A DNA stretch of 64,000 nucleotides, taken from assembly GCF_037176765.1 (NCBI RefSeq), contig NC_090034.1, forward strand, positions 90,180,000 through 90,243,999. The letters run 5' to 3'. This document shows, piece by piece, positions 1 through 10,489 of the stretch. The stretch's first letter is position 1; each line of letters starts with the position of its first letter. Made by a program: the position numbers and the translations under genes. The stretch is from Anolis sagrei. Taxonomy: Eukaryota > Chordata > Lepidosauria > Squamata > Anolidae. The notes under the pieces are model-generated. The model did not search any database. It was not told the origin of the DNA and worked only from the letters and a program-made list of their open reading frames with translations.

Positions 1-472
1 TTTTCGACTGTATTGCTTTTGGTCATAGGTGGCTTCAGACCTGGGCTGTGACAGTTCTGTTTTTAACAGAGACAGAGAATTTACTCACCCTCATAACACA
101 GGATCACTTCTACCCTTTTCAAGCTCAACTAGCTCAAGTTCCCCTTGGAAATACTCCTTTCAACGGAATCTCTCCACCTTCTCTTTGAATCCCTCCTCTA
201 GAGGAGATCATTTATAAAACACTTCTTTCAGTGGGACCCACACTGTCTTTAAATCACTAATGCATAGAAGGGTCATGGAGGGGCACTTCATAAAACAGAA
301 ATCCACCACTTCCTATCCCAAGCACAGATATCTATTTTAAGGCACTTCTACTCACACTCAATGGAGTTGAGTCAATTTGTGCTTGGTTTTGAAATCCTCC
401 CATTTCTATATGCCGCTGAGATGGAGTCTCATGAGCAACCATTGGAAGCAGTCCTGTTGTTTGATTGGCTCG
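1..472. other. Unassigned sequence left of the duplicated block
   Basis: No exon, repeat family or RNA gene is recognised here. It would be intron 3 of protease copy A if exons 4-5 lie further left. Its sequence is unlike the corresponding part of copy B (which carries exon 4 at 12557-12699); similarity to copy B only begins near 473. The boundary is therefore either the edge of the duplication or an insertion or deletion specific to copy A. Confidence 0.5.
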
Positions 473-776
473 TGGAAATCTGTCTTTCAACCATCTTTGA
501 AGTGTGTAGAAACAAAAGAATTACATTTTAAATGTCATGGTCCCATCCAGCTGATTCCTGTAGTCTAGAGAGCCTCTAAGCTCTCTGTAAGAGGATTTAA
601 CATACTTCATAAAAGTACAAATGCTGAGATGCCATAGGTTGGAGCCATACAGTTAAAGTGGCATTAAAGTACTATAATTGTGTAGTGTGAAAGAGCTCGT
701 GGGCACGAATCCAGCTCTGTTCTGGATTCAGACAAACACCTGACAATGCAAAGAACTATGTACAACCACGACTTAC

Positions 777-1051
777 CTTCAGGACTGGTGGTGGAGCCCC
801 AGCCCATCACTTTGCATTCTGTTCCCTCTTCGGGCACAGCAGTGGGCAGGATAATAGGTTGAACATTGTCATTGTAGTCAACAGGGGCATTCAGTTTGAC
901 CAGCATGATATCGTCTGTGAAGGTGGCTTCTGCACAGCTGTTGGAGTCAGAGCTATCCGGATAGCATTTGGCCTCTGCACAGGTTCTTAACTGCTCTCCC
1001 TCTCTTGGCACCTCTCTGTTGTGTAGTCCAAACTTCAACTGCATTCCAGAG
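777..1051 (-). CDS. Copy A exon 3
   Basis: A 275-bp exon bounded by ttgtag at its start and GAAG/GTAAGT at its end. It encodes the 70- to 99-loop region, DDIMLVKL (catalytic Asp) and ECKVMGWG. It is six bases shorter than exon 3 of copy B, in the loop between the two closely spaced cysteines. Confidence 0.9.
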
Positions 1052-4000
1052 CTACAAGGAGAGAGCAAAGGCATTATGGAGCTCTTGAAACAGGGCATAG
1101 GTGGGCAGGTTTCTTATGTTAGTTCTTCCTATCCTTGGCTTTCCATATATTTGAATTTCAGCTCTCAGAACCCTGAATCTGCATGGAGAATTTTGGGAGG
1201 TCTAATCCAACAATAGGTTTGGAATGGGGTTCCCAACTCTCGGGGTCTGTCTCTTATGCCTCATCTGCACTGACCATTTAATGCAGTTCAAAGCTGGCAT
1301 CAAATGGTGGCAACCAGACAACAAACTACCATAAAAGTGTGCAAAAAGAAAGCCCTTAATGTACATCACTGTGTTCTCGGATTTCCTATGTAATCATCTG
1401 CACAGCAAAACCCCCTTTTTTAATACAGTTTGAAACTGCATTGAATTATCAGTGTAGATGGGATCTTAATCTCAAGTCTTAGATATTCTTTTTGGAAAGA
1501 CATAACCTTTTGGAAAACCAGAATGTCCATAACCTTTTGGAGAAAAATGTCATTCACAACCATTTGAAAATAATAACCTTTTGTAAAAGTATGATCTTCC
1601 AGAGACCAGCCAAAAATTAGTTTGAGTAAAATCTTCTCTTCAGTGGTATATACTGTATTCACATATACTTATGCAAGTTGTCTCTGATCTGTTAGGAACA
1701 GAGATTATACCAACGCACAAAAAATAGCAGTTCTTCAGAAGTGTTCTTTTCAGTGCTCAAAAACATCTACTCTCCCATAAAACATCTTGTTTCTACATCA
1801 AGTGTCTCTGTGTTCTAAAATGGAGCCTGAGATCTGATCATGTGGTCTGCAGCTCCTTCCGCAATGTCAAGAAACATAGAGTAAATGGAAAGCTGCATGC
1901 CAAAACATACATTTTCCCAAGTTTTGCTTTGGACAGGTTGTATTATGCATTTTCTTAACATGTTAAATGAAGCATCCCAGAATCACACTGCCAACATGGC
2001 TCCAGACAATTGTGATAGTCTAGAGCCAAGCAAGTGATTTTTCTAGGCTCTGGGGCAAAGCTGACGAAAGCATTTCTGAACATTTCCAACTGGTTTCTAA
2101 ACAGCTAGCAATTCTCACCTTACATAGCAATGAGCAGCAGTGAGAACCCAGTCATTACTGACCACTACTCCTGAGCAGTAGAGCCCGTTGGAGTCATAGA
2201 TCCACACGAGCCAAGGATGCTCAGTCTCAGCACATATCTCGCCTCCAATGATCCGGTTACGAAATGGCAATGCTGCAACACAGACCAAGAAAACGCACCA
2301 TGAAACACATACCAAAGTGCTTAAATACACAAGAGCATCTCTCCTCCAATTACATTGTATTATCTCAGGCCGTATTTCAGAGGAAAGGAGTAACCCGGCC
2401 TCTTCTGAGCAACCTTTGCCTATGAAAATCTTATTAATGTCATGGGGTCAACATAGGGTCAATAAGTGATTTGAAGGCATATACATAAACATACATACAC
2501 ATAGGAATATTTGGCCTTGAAAGAAAATAGATCAATACAGTTTATATATATCAATACAGGAATATGTCGAGGTTGAACACTTTGAAAGGAAAGTAAAACT
2601 CTTGACATATTTAGAGCTTCCCAACGCCAACATCATAAATGCATGAACTCAAATATCCCATTTGAAATTGCAACGGAAGCCTGCCTTGAATGGATCCAAT
2701 TGAAAGATCAGCACAGGACTACTGAGCAGATGTCCACATTCCCAGGAAAGAGGACAAATTGGATCACCAAGTTTTGAGGTCAGGGAAGTAAGACATATTA
2801 CCATCTACTGAACCCAGCCCTGCTCCCTCCTAAGACCACATGAAGGGAATGAGGCAAGTATACTTTCCACAGTCTAGACCAGGCATGGGCAAACTTTGGC
2901 CTTCCAGGTGTTTTGGACTTCAACTTTTTCACACAACAGCACCATGAGTGAAAAACATCTTGGAGTCCTTGTGGACAACAAGTTAAACATGAGCCAACAA
3001 TGTCATGCACCAGCTAAAAAAGCCAATGGGATTTTGGCCTGCATAAATAGGAGTATTGTGTCTAGATCCAGGGAAGTCATGCTACCCCTCTATTCTGCCT
3101 TAGTCAAACCACACCTGGAATACTGTGTCCAATTCTGGACACCACAACTGAAGGGAGATGTTGACAAACTGGAATATGTCCAAATATCAAATATGATCAA
3201 AGGTCTGAAGAACAAGCCCTATGAGGAGTTACTTAAAGAGCTGGGCATGTTTAGTCTGCAGAAGAGAAGGCTGAGAAGAGACATGAAGTCATGTATCAAT
3301 ATGTGAAGGGAAATCATAGGGAGGAGGGAGCAGGCTTGGTTTCTGCTGCCCTGGAGACTAGGATGAGAAACAATGGCTTCAAACTACAGGAAAGGAGATT
3401 CCACCTGAACATTAGGAAGAACTTCCTAACTGTGAGAGCTGTTCAGCAGTGGAACTCTCTGCCCTGGAGTGTGTGGAAGGCTCCTTCTTTGAAGGCTTTT
3501 AAACAGATGCTGGATGGCCATCTGTCAGGGGTGTTTTGAATATGATTTTCCTGCTTCTTGGTAGGGGGTTGGACTGGATGGCCCATAATGTCTCTTCCAG
3601 CTCTATGATTCTGTGATTTTATGAACTCCCAGAAATCTCAGAAAGTTTACCAGCTGTTAGGAACTGTGGGAGTTGAAGTCCAAACACCTGGATGGACAAA
3701 GTTTGTCCATGACTGGTCTAGATGTACCTAACTGTACCACTGAAAGTTGTGTGAGAGCAGGCATCATGACTGTGAAGGGTGTGGGGGGAGGAAAGCAAGA
3801 ATTCATACCTGGATAGGGCAGCAATTATTATCAAAATAGCCCTTCCTAGGCAACAGGCATGTTTGACTTCAATCTTCCTAATGTCATAGCTAACTGACTG
3901 GGGAATCTTTGAAAGTGTATAATCACCTAAAGGCACCAGTTACCATCTGATCTTGAAAGCGAAGTGTGGTCAGCTCTGATTTGCAGTTGGATGGGAAACT

Positions 4001-4875
4001 ACCAGAAAATACTAGGTGCTGTAGGCTTTATTTCAGAGGAAGGAACTGGCAAAGCCACCTCTGAATATTCATTGCCTAAGAAAACCTTGTGAAATTCATT
4101 TGGTTGCCATATCTTGACAGCTGTCTTGAAGACGTGGACACACACATAACCCTACACATCTAGATAGGAGTAGGTGAGGGAAGGTGCTAGACATGGTGTG
4201 TGTATATATGGTGTGTGTCCTATTTGGCCTTCTTCAAGAAGAAGACTGCCTTGAGGCAAAGTAGAGATTTCTCCAGTAGGAATTTGCAAATAGTTTTAGC
4301 ACTGATGGCGGACCTATCAGCTTACCATATGTCATTCACAAATTCCTACCAGAATCCAGATAATATGCAGCTCAGAAGAAATGTCAGAATGTAAGAAAAG
4401 GGTGGGAAAACTCCAGCCTATCCTTCTGGGATTTCAAAGTGACCATGTCCCCTTCACCATTAGACTATCACCAGTGGTTCCACGGCTTTTGCTCACCCAC
4501 CTTCATCTAAAAATTTGGAATGTCTCTTCGAATGCTGAGGTATTTTCAGTAAGAGCAAAAAGCAAAGCTATACTGGTATTTTTGCACTTGTGCTTCTGCC
4601 TGTGGAATCATCCATCAATATAGCTCTCTGGAACTGAATTTAGGATGAAAAGAGATTCAGCCCTTATGCTAAATATATGGGCCACTTACACACAAGCTGC
4701 TATACAAATATTCACACAAATAACTCCAGGTGGAATAAAAAGAAACAATGCATACAAACTCTTCATACATATACATCCACCCTAGTTTCACATAATTGCT
4801 ACCATGATATTGGAGGCTCTTACCAAAAGACAGCTGCAGAAACAGAAAGGTAGCCAACAACTTGGTGACTTCCAT
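777..4875 (-). CDS. Kallikrein-like serine protease, copy A (exons 1-3 in window)
   Basis: Secreted trypsin-fold (S1) protease of the reptile glandular-kallikrein / snake-venom-serine-protease kind, by resemblance of IIGGE, TAAHC, DDIMLVKL and CKVMGWG. Seen exons: 1 at 4824-4875 (signal peptide MEVTKLLATFLFLQLSF), 2 at 2119-2272 (activation Arg-Ile, catalytic His), 3 at 777-1051 (catalytic Asp in DDIMLV). All junctions are GT..AG with phases I-II-I as in kallikreins. The start codon has a strong context (gccaccATGG). Exons 4-5, holding the S1-pocket Asp and catalytic Ser, are absent from the window; they lie beyond position 1 or are lost, so integrity cannot be judged. Exon 3 carries one cysteine more than copy B (LRTCAEAKC). 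Introns 1 and 2 hold CR1, 5S-SINE and MITE insertions. Confidence 0.85.
2119..2272 (-). CDS. Copy A exon 2
   Basis: A 154-bp exon from ttgcag to AAG/GTGAGA. It encodes the end of the propeptide, the activation site (NR/IIGGE) and WVLTAAHC with the catalytic His. It is the same length as exon 2 of copy B. Confidence 0.9.
2340..2510 (+). repeat. SINE tail (5S-SINE type), degraded
   Basis: The sequence ends in a run like gtgatttgaaggcatatacat, the same type of tail (short-direct-repeat, ACA-rich) as the 5S-derived SINE at 3945-4155. The head is not recognisable. A matching piece occurs in copy B near 15660-15800. Confidence 0.45.
2893..3714. mobile_element. hAT-type MITE interrupted by CR1
   Basis: Both halves of a foldback element (opening near caggcatgggcaaactt, closing with its inverse) flank a CR1 insertion at about 2926-3620. 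The flanking 8-bp repeats, gtctagac on the left and gtctagat on the right, look like a hAT target-site duplication. The same arrangement sits in copy B at 17155-17995, so both insertions predate the duplication. Positions are approximate to about 15 bases. Confidence 0.6.
2926..3620 (+). mobile_element. CR1 LINE, 3' end, in copy A intron 1
   Basis: The conceptual translation matches the C-terminal part of CR1 ORF2: [49 protein letters not shown]. The 3' end closes with the CR1-type repeat ctatgattctgtgat. It is 5'-truncated and its reading frame is interrupted, so it is dead. Confidence 0.85.
3945..4155 (+). mobile_element. 5S-rRNA-derived SINE
   Basis: The head reads like 5S rRNA: catctgatcttgaaagc, then gttggatgggaaactacc and aggtgctgtaggcttt, matching the internal promoter half of vertebrate 5S. 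The body continues into a SINE tail with gacagctgtcttgaagac and an ACA-rich end. This is a SINE3-type insertion and not a 5S gene. The orthologous copy is at 18230-18440 in the second block. Confidence 0.75.
4824..4875 (-). CDS. Copy A exon 1 (signal peptide)
   Basis: 52 coding bases from the ATG to donor TTTG/GTAAG. The hydrophobic stretch LLATFLFLQLSF is a typical cleavable signal peptide. The start is fixed by its match to copy B and by the gccaccATG context. Confidence 0.88.
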
Positions 4876-5225
4876 GGTGGCAGGGCTGCCTGGTGAAGTG
4901 TCCGTCCGTTCTTTGAAAATGGCAGGCGGGTTCGGCGATTAAGAAAATGCAATGTAATTTTTTTGGCTCAGCCCTTTGATTCCTGTTTTATTTTCACCCC
5001 AAGGTCAGACGGCAGGTGTCCTGTATGTGCCAAGTTCTCACCATTCCACACCTGGTTTAACCAGGTAGCCGTGCGGAGAGGAAAAATAGGGTAGGACACG
5101 AAGCCATGCGGAACGAGATCAGGGTTGGACCCAAATGCAAACAGAAGCAGAGTCAATATCTTCTAGAAGAAAGTAGGATGGTCTGTGGTTTTGCAACTAA
5201 ACCAAATGACACAACTAATGGTGTC
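4876..5225 (-). promoter_or_regulatory. 5'UTR and probable proximal promoter of protease copy A
   Basis: Sequence upstream of the copy A start codon is well conserved with the same stretch in copy B (19148-19500), over more than 300 bases free of recognised repeats. No convincing TATA box is seen; the AT-rich block upstream of the ATG reads tttcaaag here and tttaaaag in copy B. The transcription start is not determined. Confidence 0.35.
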
Positions 5226-5240
5226 TCCATTAGTTCTCTT

Positions 5241-5634
5241 GGGGTCCTTCCACACAGCCCTATATCCCAGGATATCAAGGCAGAAAATCCCACAATATCT
5301 GCTTTGAACTGGGTTATGGGTCCACACTCAGATAATGTGGGATTTTCTATCTCAATATTTATTTATCTATTTATTTATTTGGAATGCTTCTACCCTGCCC
5401 TTCTCAACCCCCTAGGGGGGGACTCAGGGCGGCTTACAAAAGGCACAATTCGATGCCCAACAATTCACAAAATACAATATACAAATTACAATATAACAAC
5501 AACAGTTATAACTAATTAAAACAGTCAAATTAAAACAACAGCAGCAATAAAATCATCTTGTGGTCAACGTTCATCAATTCATAAATCCATAATCCATCCA
5601 GCATTCTGCGATATAGGGCTGCGTGGAAGGGCCC
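5241..5634. mobile_element. Foldback MITE with nested L2-like tail
   Basis: The two arms are near-perfect inverse complements: ccacacagccctatatccc on the left, gatatagggctgcgtgg on the right, with a long palindromic interior. In copy B (19561-19705) the element is uninterrupted. Here an L2-like 3' end lies inside the right arm (about 5355-5595). The family name is not known to me; this MITE recurs at least six times in the window. Confidence 0.7.
5355..5595 (-). mobile_element. L2-like LINE 3' end inside MITE
   Basis: The stretch (tttattta)-rich then ctaccctgcccttctcaac and ggggactcagggcggctta is the inverse of the LINE tail seen at 22195-22345 and 23770-23930. It is absent from the matching MITE of copy B, so it was inserted after the block duplicated. 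Confidence 0.65.
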
Positions 5635-5851
5635 TTGGAGTACAATGTGTGGCAGACACAACAGACTTAAGTGTCATGCTTGAAGAGTAGGTTTTTACAG
5701 AAATTATGGGTGGAATAGGGATGACATAGAGTGAGTAAATTGGAAAAAGATCTTTAGAAAACATTGATAAATCTGGTGATTATCTCAATTGAAAACAAAA
5801 AAGACACATTGTAAGACATTAATACAACAACACTTAACACACAGTCCACAA

Positions 5852-6775
5852 GGGGCCCTTTCACACAGTCCTATATCTCAGAATATCAAGGCAAAAAAAA
5901 TCCCACATTTGTTCTGGAACAGCTGTTCCAGGAGCTCCAGGTTTATTTGCTGTGTTTAAATGTTTGTGTGCAATCCCATGCTTGGGATTTTGCAGCAGGG
6001 GGTTTCCTGTTATAATTTGTATGTATAGGGTAAGCCACCTGCCAATTATAGTTAGGATCCCTGGTCCCGCCCCTTTTTTGCTTTTTGGAGGGAAGGGAGC
6101 CTTTCCCAGTCAGTCACAGCAAGGTTAACGAATACATATAGGATGTGTTTACTTCCCCTGTACAAAGGCTTCAACCTTTAAGAGCTCCAGTGAAAGAACG
6201 CCAGGGAAGCATTCCCACAGCTTTAAGGGTCTCCTAAGAACTCCAGGGATTCCTTCCTACAGCCTTGGGAGTTTCCAGGAAGACAGCCAACTCTAAAGAA
6301 CATCCATCGCCTGTCTGGTAGGTCCTCTCAGTGTTTCGAGAAGCAGTTCGGCCTGGCAGAGGAGTCCACACCAGTGAGGGTTGGATTTTAGTTAGCCTTG
6401 GGAGAAGTTAAAAGGGGGAATTTTCCTTTGAAGAAAGTTATTGAAGATAGTGCCTGTTCCCTGCGGGCAAGTTTGAGAGAACTGATACTTTAAAGCTTTA
6501 CAATTCCTATTTGATTCATTAATAAAAGACATTGTTGTACCTTTTAAGCCATTTGAAGATTCCTTTTGTAAAGGAAGCCTCTGAGAACTTTTCCTAGGGC
6601 CCCTGGCTTCCCGCTGGGTAAAGGTTACACATCCTATATCTAAAGTCAACTAACTATAGGCCCAGCGGCGACAGAACAACATTATCTGAGTGTGGATTCA
6701 GATAATCCAGTTCAAAGCAGATATTGTGGGATTTTCTGCCTTGATATTTTGGGATATAGGGCTGTGTGGAAGGGC
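5852..6775. mobile_element. Foldback MITE split by a solo LTR
   Basis: Left arm 5852-5909 and right arm 6684-6775 belong to the ccacacagccctatat family and rejoin at the duplicated target acatt. In copy B only the start of the left arm survives (19920-19958), which then joins directly to sequence matching 7078 here. Copy B has therefore lost the stretch in between. Confidence 0.6.
5910..6678 (+). mobile_element. Solo LTR (fossil), family shared with 15836-16615
   Basis: A 769-bp element opens with TGTTCTG and closes with CAGAACA, and is flanked by 5-bp direct repeats (acatt). It contains an AATAAA-type polyadenylation signal in its 3' third. No internal gag/pol region is present, so it looks like a solo LTR left by recombination. 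Its family (Ty3/gypsy or endogenous retrovirus) is not decided by the LTR alone. It is younger than the MITE it sits in. Confidence 0.6.
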
Positions 6776-6833
6776 GCTAGACTGATTAGTTAGCTAGTCC
6801 AGGAAAACTCTACCCTCACTAGGACTCTGCCTT

Positions 6834-6981
6834 GGGGCCTCCCACACAGCCTTATATCCCAGAATATCAAGGTGGAAAATCCCAAATTATCTGAGTGTAG
6901 ACTCAGATACCCAGTTCAAAGCAGATATTATGGAATTTCCTGCCTTGATATTCTGGGATATAGGGCTGTGTGAAAGGGCCC
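6834..6981. mobile_element. Foldback MITE, near-complete
   Basis: A palindrome of about 148 bp with arms ccacacagccttatatccc and gggatatagggctgtgtg. It is the same family as 5241-5634. Confidence 0.7.
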
Positions 6982-7130
6982 ATAGTAGCCAACTAGATGG
7001 TTCTGGGTAGCCCTCTCATTACTACCCAGTTCTTCAGCTAGCTCTCTTATCAACAGCTGTTGTAACAGTCCCAGAGCAACCAGTATCCACCTAATGTGTT
7101 TTATATTACTCCCTCCTTGGAGATTGCTGA

Positions 7131-7246
7131 GAGCCCTTCCACACAGCCCTATATCCCAGAATATCAAGACAGAAAATCCCACATTATCTGAGTGTGGGTT
7201 ATTCTGCCTTGATAGTCTGATTTATATGGCTGTGTGGAAGGGCCCT
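7131..7246. mobile_element. Foldback MITE, internally shortened
   Basis: The arms cttccacacagccctatat and atatggctgtgtggaaggg enclose a short interior. The equivalent in copy B is at 20013-20127, so this insertion predates the duplication. Confidence 0.7.
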
Positions 7247-7597
7247 AGGTCACATCCAGATGGAATGTGCCTGGGGTTGCAGTCTACTCACAAGAAGACC
7301 AGTCAGGCCGAAGAAGACCTGGGTGGAACTGCTCTGTTTTCTGGCCTCTTCCTCTACAACAGATTTGACACAGTGCTGGCACAGTGCTGAACACCAGCAA
7401 TATCTAAACTGCAGGAAATAGCAATTCTCTAGCATTTCAACAGATGATGATTATCAGTGAGCTATCTGACCTTATAAATCCTTTCTAGGCCCAAGTTCTA
7501 TAAGGAAAGTCGAGCATGAGTCGACTTAGATATACATTTATTCAGCAGCATCTTTACAGTGTGGAATCCTTGATTCTGGTTTTATACAAAAGACACA

Positions 7598-7798
7598 ATG
7601 GGCTCATGTAAGGGAAAAGTACAATTCTTGTTTGTGTTGTTGATGATGATGGGTGCGTATTGTAAAATTGAGTGCATTTTTCTTCCTGGAAAGTTGAATT
7701 ATACTTCCCTGTCCCTGTCCTCAGTTCCTCTAATGAGTAATATACTTGGTTTACAATCCAGCAATAATTTTGCTTCTTTTGACCTTAGGTCAAGATGA
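7598..7798 (+). CDS. Candidate signal-peptide exon or small ORF (block A)
   Basis: An open frame of 66 codons begins with a signal-like stretch (KVQFLFVLLMMMGAYC) followed by CIFLPGKLNYTS. The same frame is open in the duplicated block at 20457-20657, with about four amino-acid differences. I do not recognise the family. It could be the first exon of a broken secreted or receptor gene, or chance. No clear donor is evident, and the differences do not look strongly constrained. Confidence 0.2.
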   Translation: MGSCKGKVQFLFVLLMMMGAYCKIECIFLPGKLNYTSLSLSSVPLMSNILGLQSSNNFASFDLRSR

Positions 7799-8187
7799 CA
7801 TCCAGGTTAAAAAAATAGAAAGGTACCCAACATTCTTACTGAGTTAAATTGTGATTTGTTAGGCGTTTCCTATTTCTTTTTAAACCCAAATCTCCAATGG
7901 TTGGATTTTAACTTGAAACTGAGGTGTGGGGAAGGGGGGTTGGCAGGCCAATGAACCTAAGAGATAGAAACATTTCACCCAGGAATTTAGGATATTTGAA
8001 TCTGCCTAAGTACTGGTCCATGAGGTCACGAAGAGTCGGAGACGACTGAACGAATGAACAACAACAAGTACTTTCTATTTGCCTTATGCAGGAGGCAATC
8101 ATGGAAGGTTTTGTACATTCGTGGGAATGTACAAAAATAGGAACAGCATATGAAGGTTTAGATACCATAACCATCGGGTTGGAGTCG

Positions 8188-8513
8188 CCCAATGGTGCAA
8201 CAGCTGAAATCACTGAGCTGCTGAACTTGCTGACCAAAATGTTGGTGGTTCGAATCCGGGGAGCAGGGTGAGCTATTGCTGTTAGCCCCAGCTTCTGCCA
8301 ACCTAGCAGTTCAAAAACATGCAAATGTGAGTAGATCAATAGGTACCACTCCAGCGGGAAGGTAACAGCACTCCATGCAGTCATGACAGCCACATGACCT
8401 TGGAGGTGTCTACAGGCAACTCCGGCTATTCAGCTTAGAAATGAAGATGAGCATCAACCCCCAGAGTCGGTCATGACTGCACTTAATGTCAGGGGAAAAC
8501 CTTTACAATTACC
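8188..8513 (+). mobile_element. Sauria-type tRNA-derived SINE (block A)
   Basis: It has an internal pol III B-box-like ggttcgaatcc, a conserved body (cagttcaaaaacatgcaaat) and a Bov-B-like tail (cttaatgtcaggggaaaacc). That is the structure of Sauria SINEs, which are moved by Bov-B LINEs. The same insertion is at 20988-21305 in block B. Confidence 0.8.
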
Positions 8514-8979
8514 TGTCTTCTCATTATGTGGCCAAAGTACTTCATCTTTGCGTCTAATATCCTTCCTTACAGTGAGCAGTTGGGCATTGTTTCCTGGAGG
8601 ATGTACTGGTTTGATCTTCCCGCGGTCCAAGGCACTCTCAGAAATTTCCTCCAGCACCACAGTTCAAAAACATCTATCATCCTTTGCTCAGCCTTCCTTA
8701 TGGTCTAGCTCTTGCATCCATAAGTTACCATAGGTTACAATAGTTCACTACCTTTGATGAAGGAGAAAGTAGCTTGAGCAGTTTTAATGACTTGGGAGCA
8801 AGATCAATTGAATTTACTAGGATTTGCTTTTTAAGTTCTCTTCTTATTAAAAAGGAACATATAGTAAACTAATTTTAAAAAGTAATCAAGTTCCAAAAAT
8901 TCGAATGCTGGAGATTGTACAAGCATTCCTCTGAAGCCTTCAACAATATATTCCTATGAAGTTTTACTGAGGAACTAGC
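8514..8979. other. Unassigned intergenic sequence
   Basis: No gene or repeat family is recognised. It marks the right end of the duplicated block; past the SINE the two copies no longer match. Confidence 0.4.
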
Positions 8980-8991
8980 ACCACTAAACCT

Positions 8992-9764
8992 GGGGATCAC
9001 AACCAGATACAGTGAAGACATCTGCCCTTGCGCTGTGCTGAGCATGCATGCCCAGTGTGGAACACATTTCACCACACTAAAACAGTGGATGTGGCTCTTA
9101 ATGAGACATGCCGCATTATCACGGGGTGTCTGCGCCATACACCACTGGAGAAATTACACTGTCTAGCCGGTATTGCACCACCTGACATCTGCCGGGAAGT
9201 AGCAGCCAATAGTGAAAGGACCAAGGCAGAGACATCTCCAGCTCATCCCCTGTTTGGGTATCAGCCAGCACGTCAATGACTTAAATCCAGACATAGTTTT
9301 CTAAGATCTACAGAGACACTCGCTGGAACAACTCAGCAAGCGAGAGTCGAAAAGTGGCAGGCTCAAACCCAGAACCTCAACCAGTGGCTTATACCAAATG
9401 AGAGACTCCCCCCTGGGCACACAGAGGACTGGGCGACTTGGAAGGCGCTGTACAGACTGCGCTCTGGCACCACGAGATGCAGAGCCAACCTTCAGAAATG
9501 GGGCTACAAAGTGGAATCCTCGACATGCGAATGCGGAGAGGAGCAAACCACAGACCACCTGCTGCAATGCAACCTGAGCCCAGCCACATGTACAATGGAG
9601 GACCTTCTTGCAGCAACACCAGAAGCACTCCAACTGGCCAGATACTGGTCAAAGGACATTTAATCAACTACCAAACTCACACATTTTGTATTTTCTCTGT
9701 TTGTTTGCTTTGTTCTGTTAGAAATGTAATATAATTGACTGGCTGCCCTTACACGCGAAATAAA
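8992..9764 (+). mobile_element. 5'-truncated LINE with 12-bp target repeat
   Basis: The translation gives a non-LTR retrotransposon ORF2 C-terminus: NETCRIITGCLRHTPLEKLH, GIAPPDICREVAA, a WATWKALYRLRSG-like motif, then CECGEEQTTDHLLQC. The insertion is flanked by a perfect 12-bp repeat (accactaaacct at 8980-8991 and 9765-9776). Relatives sit at 33890-34740 and 53600-54960, both minus strand. The exact clade is not certain. The frame is interrupted. Confidence 0.75.
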
Positions 9765-9922
9765 ACCACTAAACCTAGGACGTAGATCCAAGTAGTCATA
9801 CCTAGATACCTTCTGTGCATGAATAAGTTGTTCACTTCATGACATAACATTCTATACAAAAGGGTCTCTCAACTTGCTCCTCTGTTTTACAGAAGATGAT
9901 TAATAACTGCAGCGGTTAGTAT

Positions 9923-10480
9923 TTGACTGGTTTCCAAAAAATCCTGCAAATCTCTTGGGAAGACAGGTGGACAAATATCAGAGTGCTGGAAGAAGCAAAG
10001 TCCACCAGCACTGAAGTGATGGTCCTCCACCATCAACTCCACTGGACTGGCCACGTTGTCCGGATGCCTGACCCAAAGCAGTTGCTCTATTCTGAACTCA
10101 AGAACGGAAAATGGAATGTTGGAGGACAGGAAAAGAGATTTAAAGATGGGCTTAAAGCCAACCTCAAAAACTGTGTTATAGACACTGAAAACTGGGAAGC
10201 CCTGGCCCTTGAGAGCTCTAACAGAAGGTCAGCTGTGACCAGCAGTGTTGTAGAATTTGAAGAGGCAAGAATGGAGGGTGAAAGAGAGAAATGTGCCAAG
10301 AAGAAGGCGCATCAAGCCAACCCCGACAGGGACCACTTTCCACCTGGAAACTAATGCCCTCACTGCAGGAGAACATGCCGGTCAAGAATAGGGCTCCAGA
10401 GTCACCTATGTACCCACCACCAGGACACCGAACTTGGAGGACAATCTTATTTGGACAACGAGGGATCACCTAAGTAAATA
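9923..10480 (+). mobile_element. L2-like LINE 3' end with C2H2 finger
   Basis: The translation reads KILQISWEDRWTNIRVLEEA, HWTGHVVRMPD, RFKDGLKANLK and then a C2H2-like CPHC..C..RIGLQSHL tail. This is typical of the end of a vertebrate endonuclease-reverse transcriptase ORF. It ends in a taagtaaataa tail. The relatives at 26595-27275 and 28560-28890 share this layout. Confidence 0.7.
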
Positions 10481-10489
10481 AGGTTTTGG

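Noticed and set aside
1-472. Exon 4 of protease copy A
   Set aside because: Searched on the minus strand for the TYPLVPYC and CAGVLDGG coding stretches found in copy B; nothing similar.
8225-8280. tRNA gene from the ggttcgaatcc box
   Set aside because: Part of a SINE body; no cloverleaf with acceptor stem. The same applies at 21050, 31440, 57900 and 63480.
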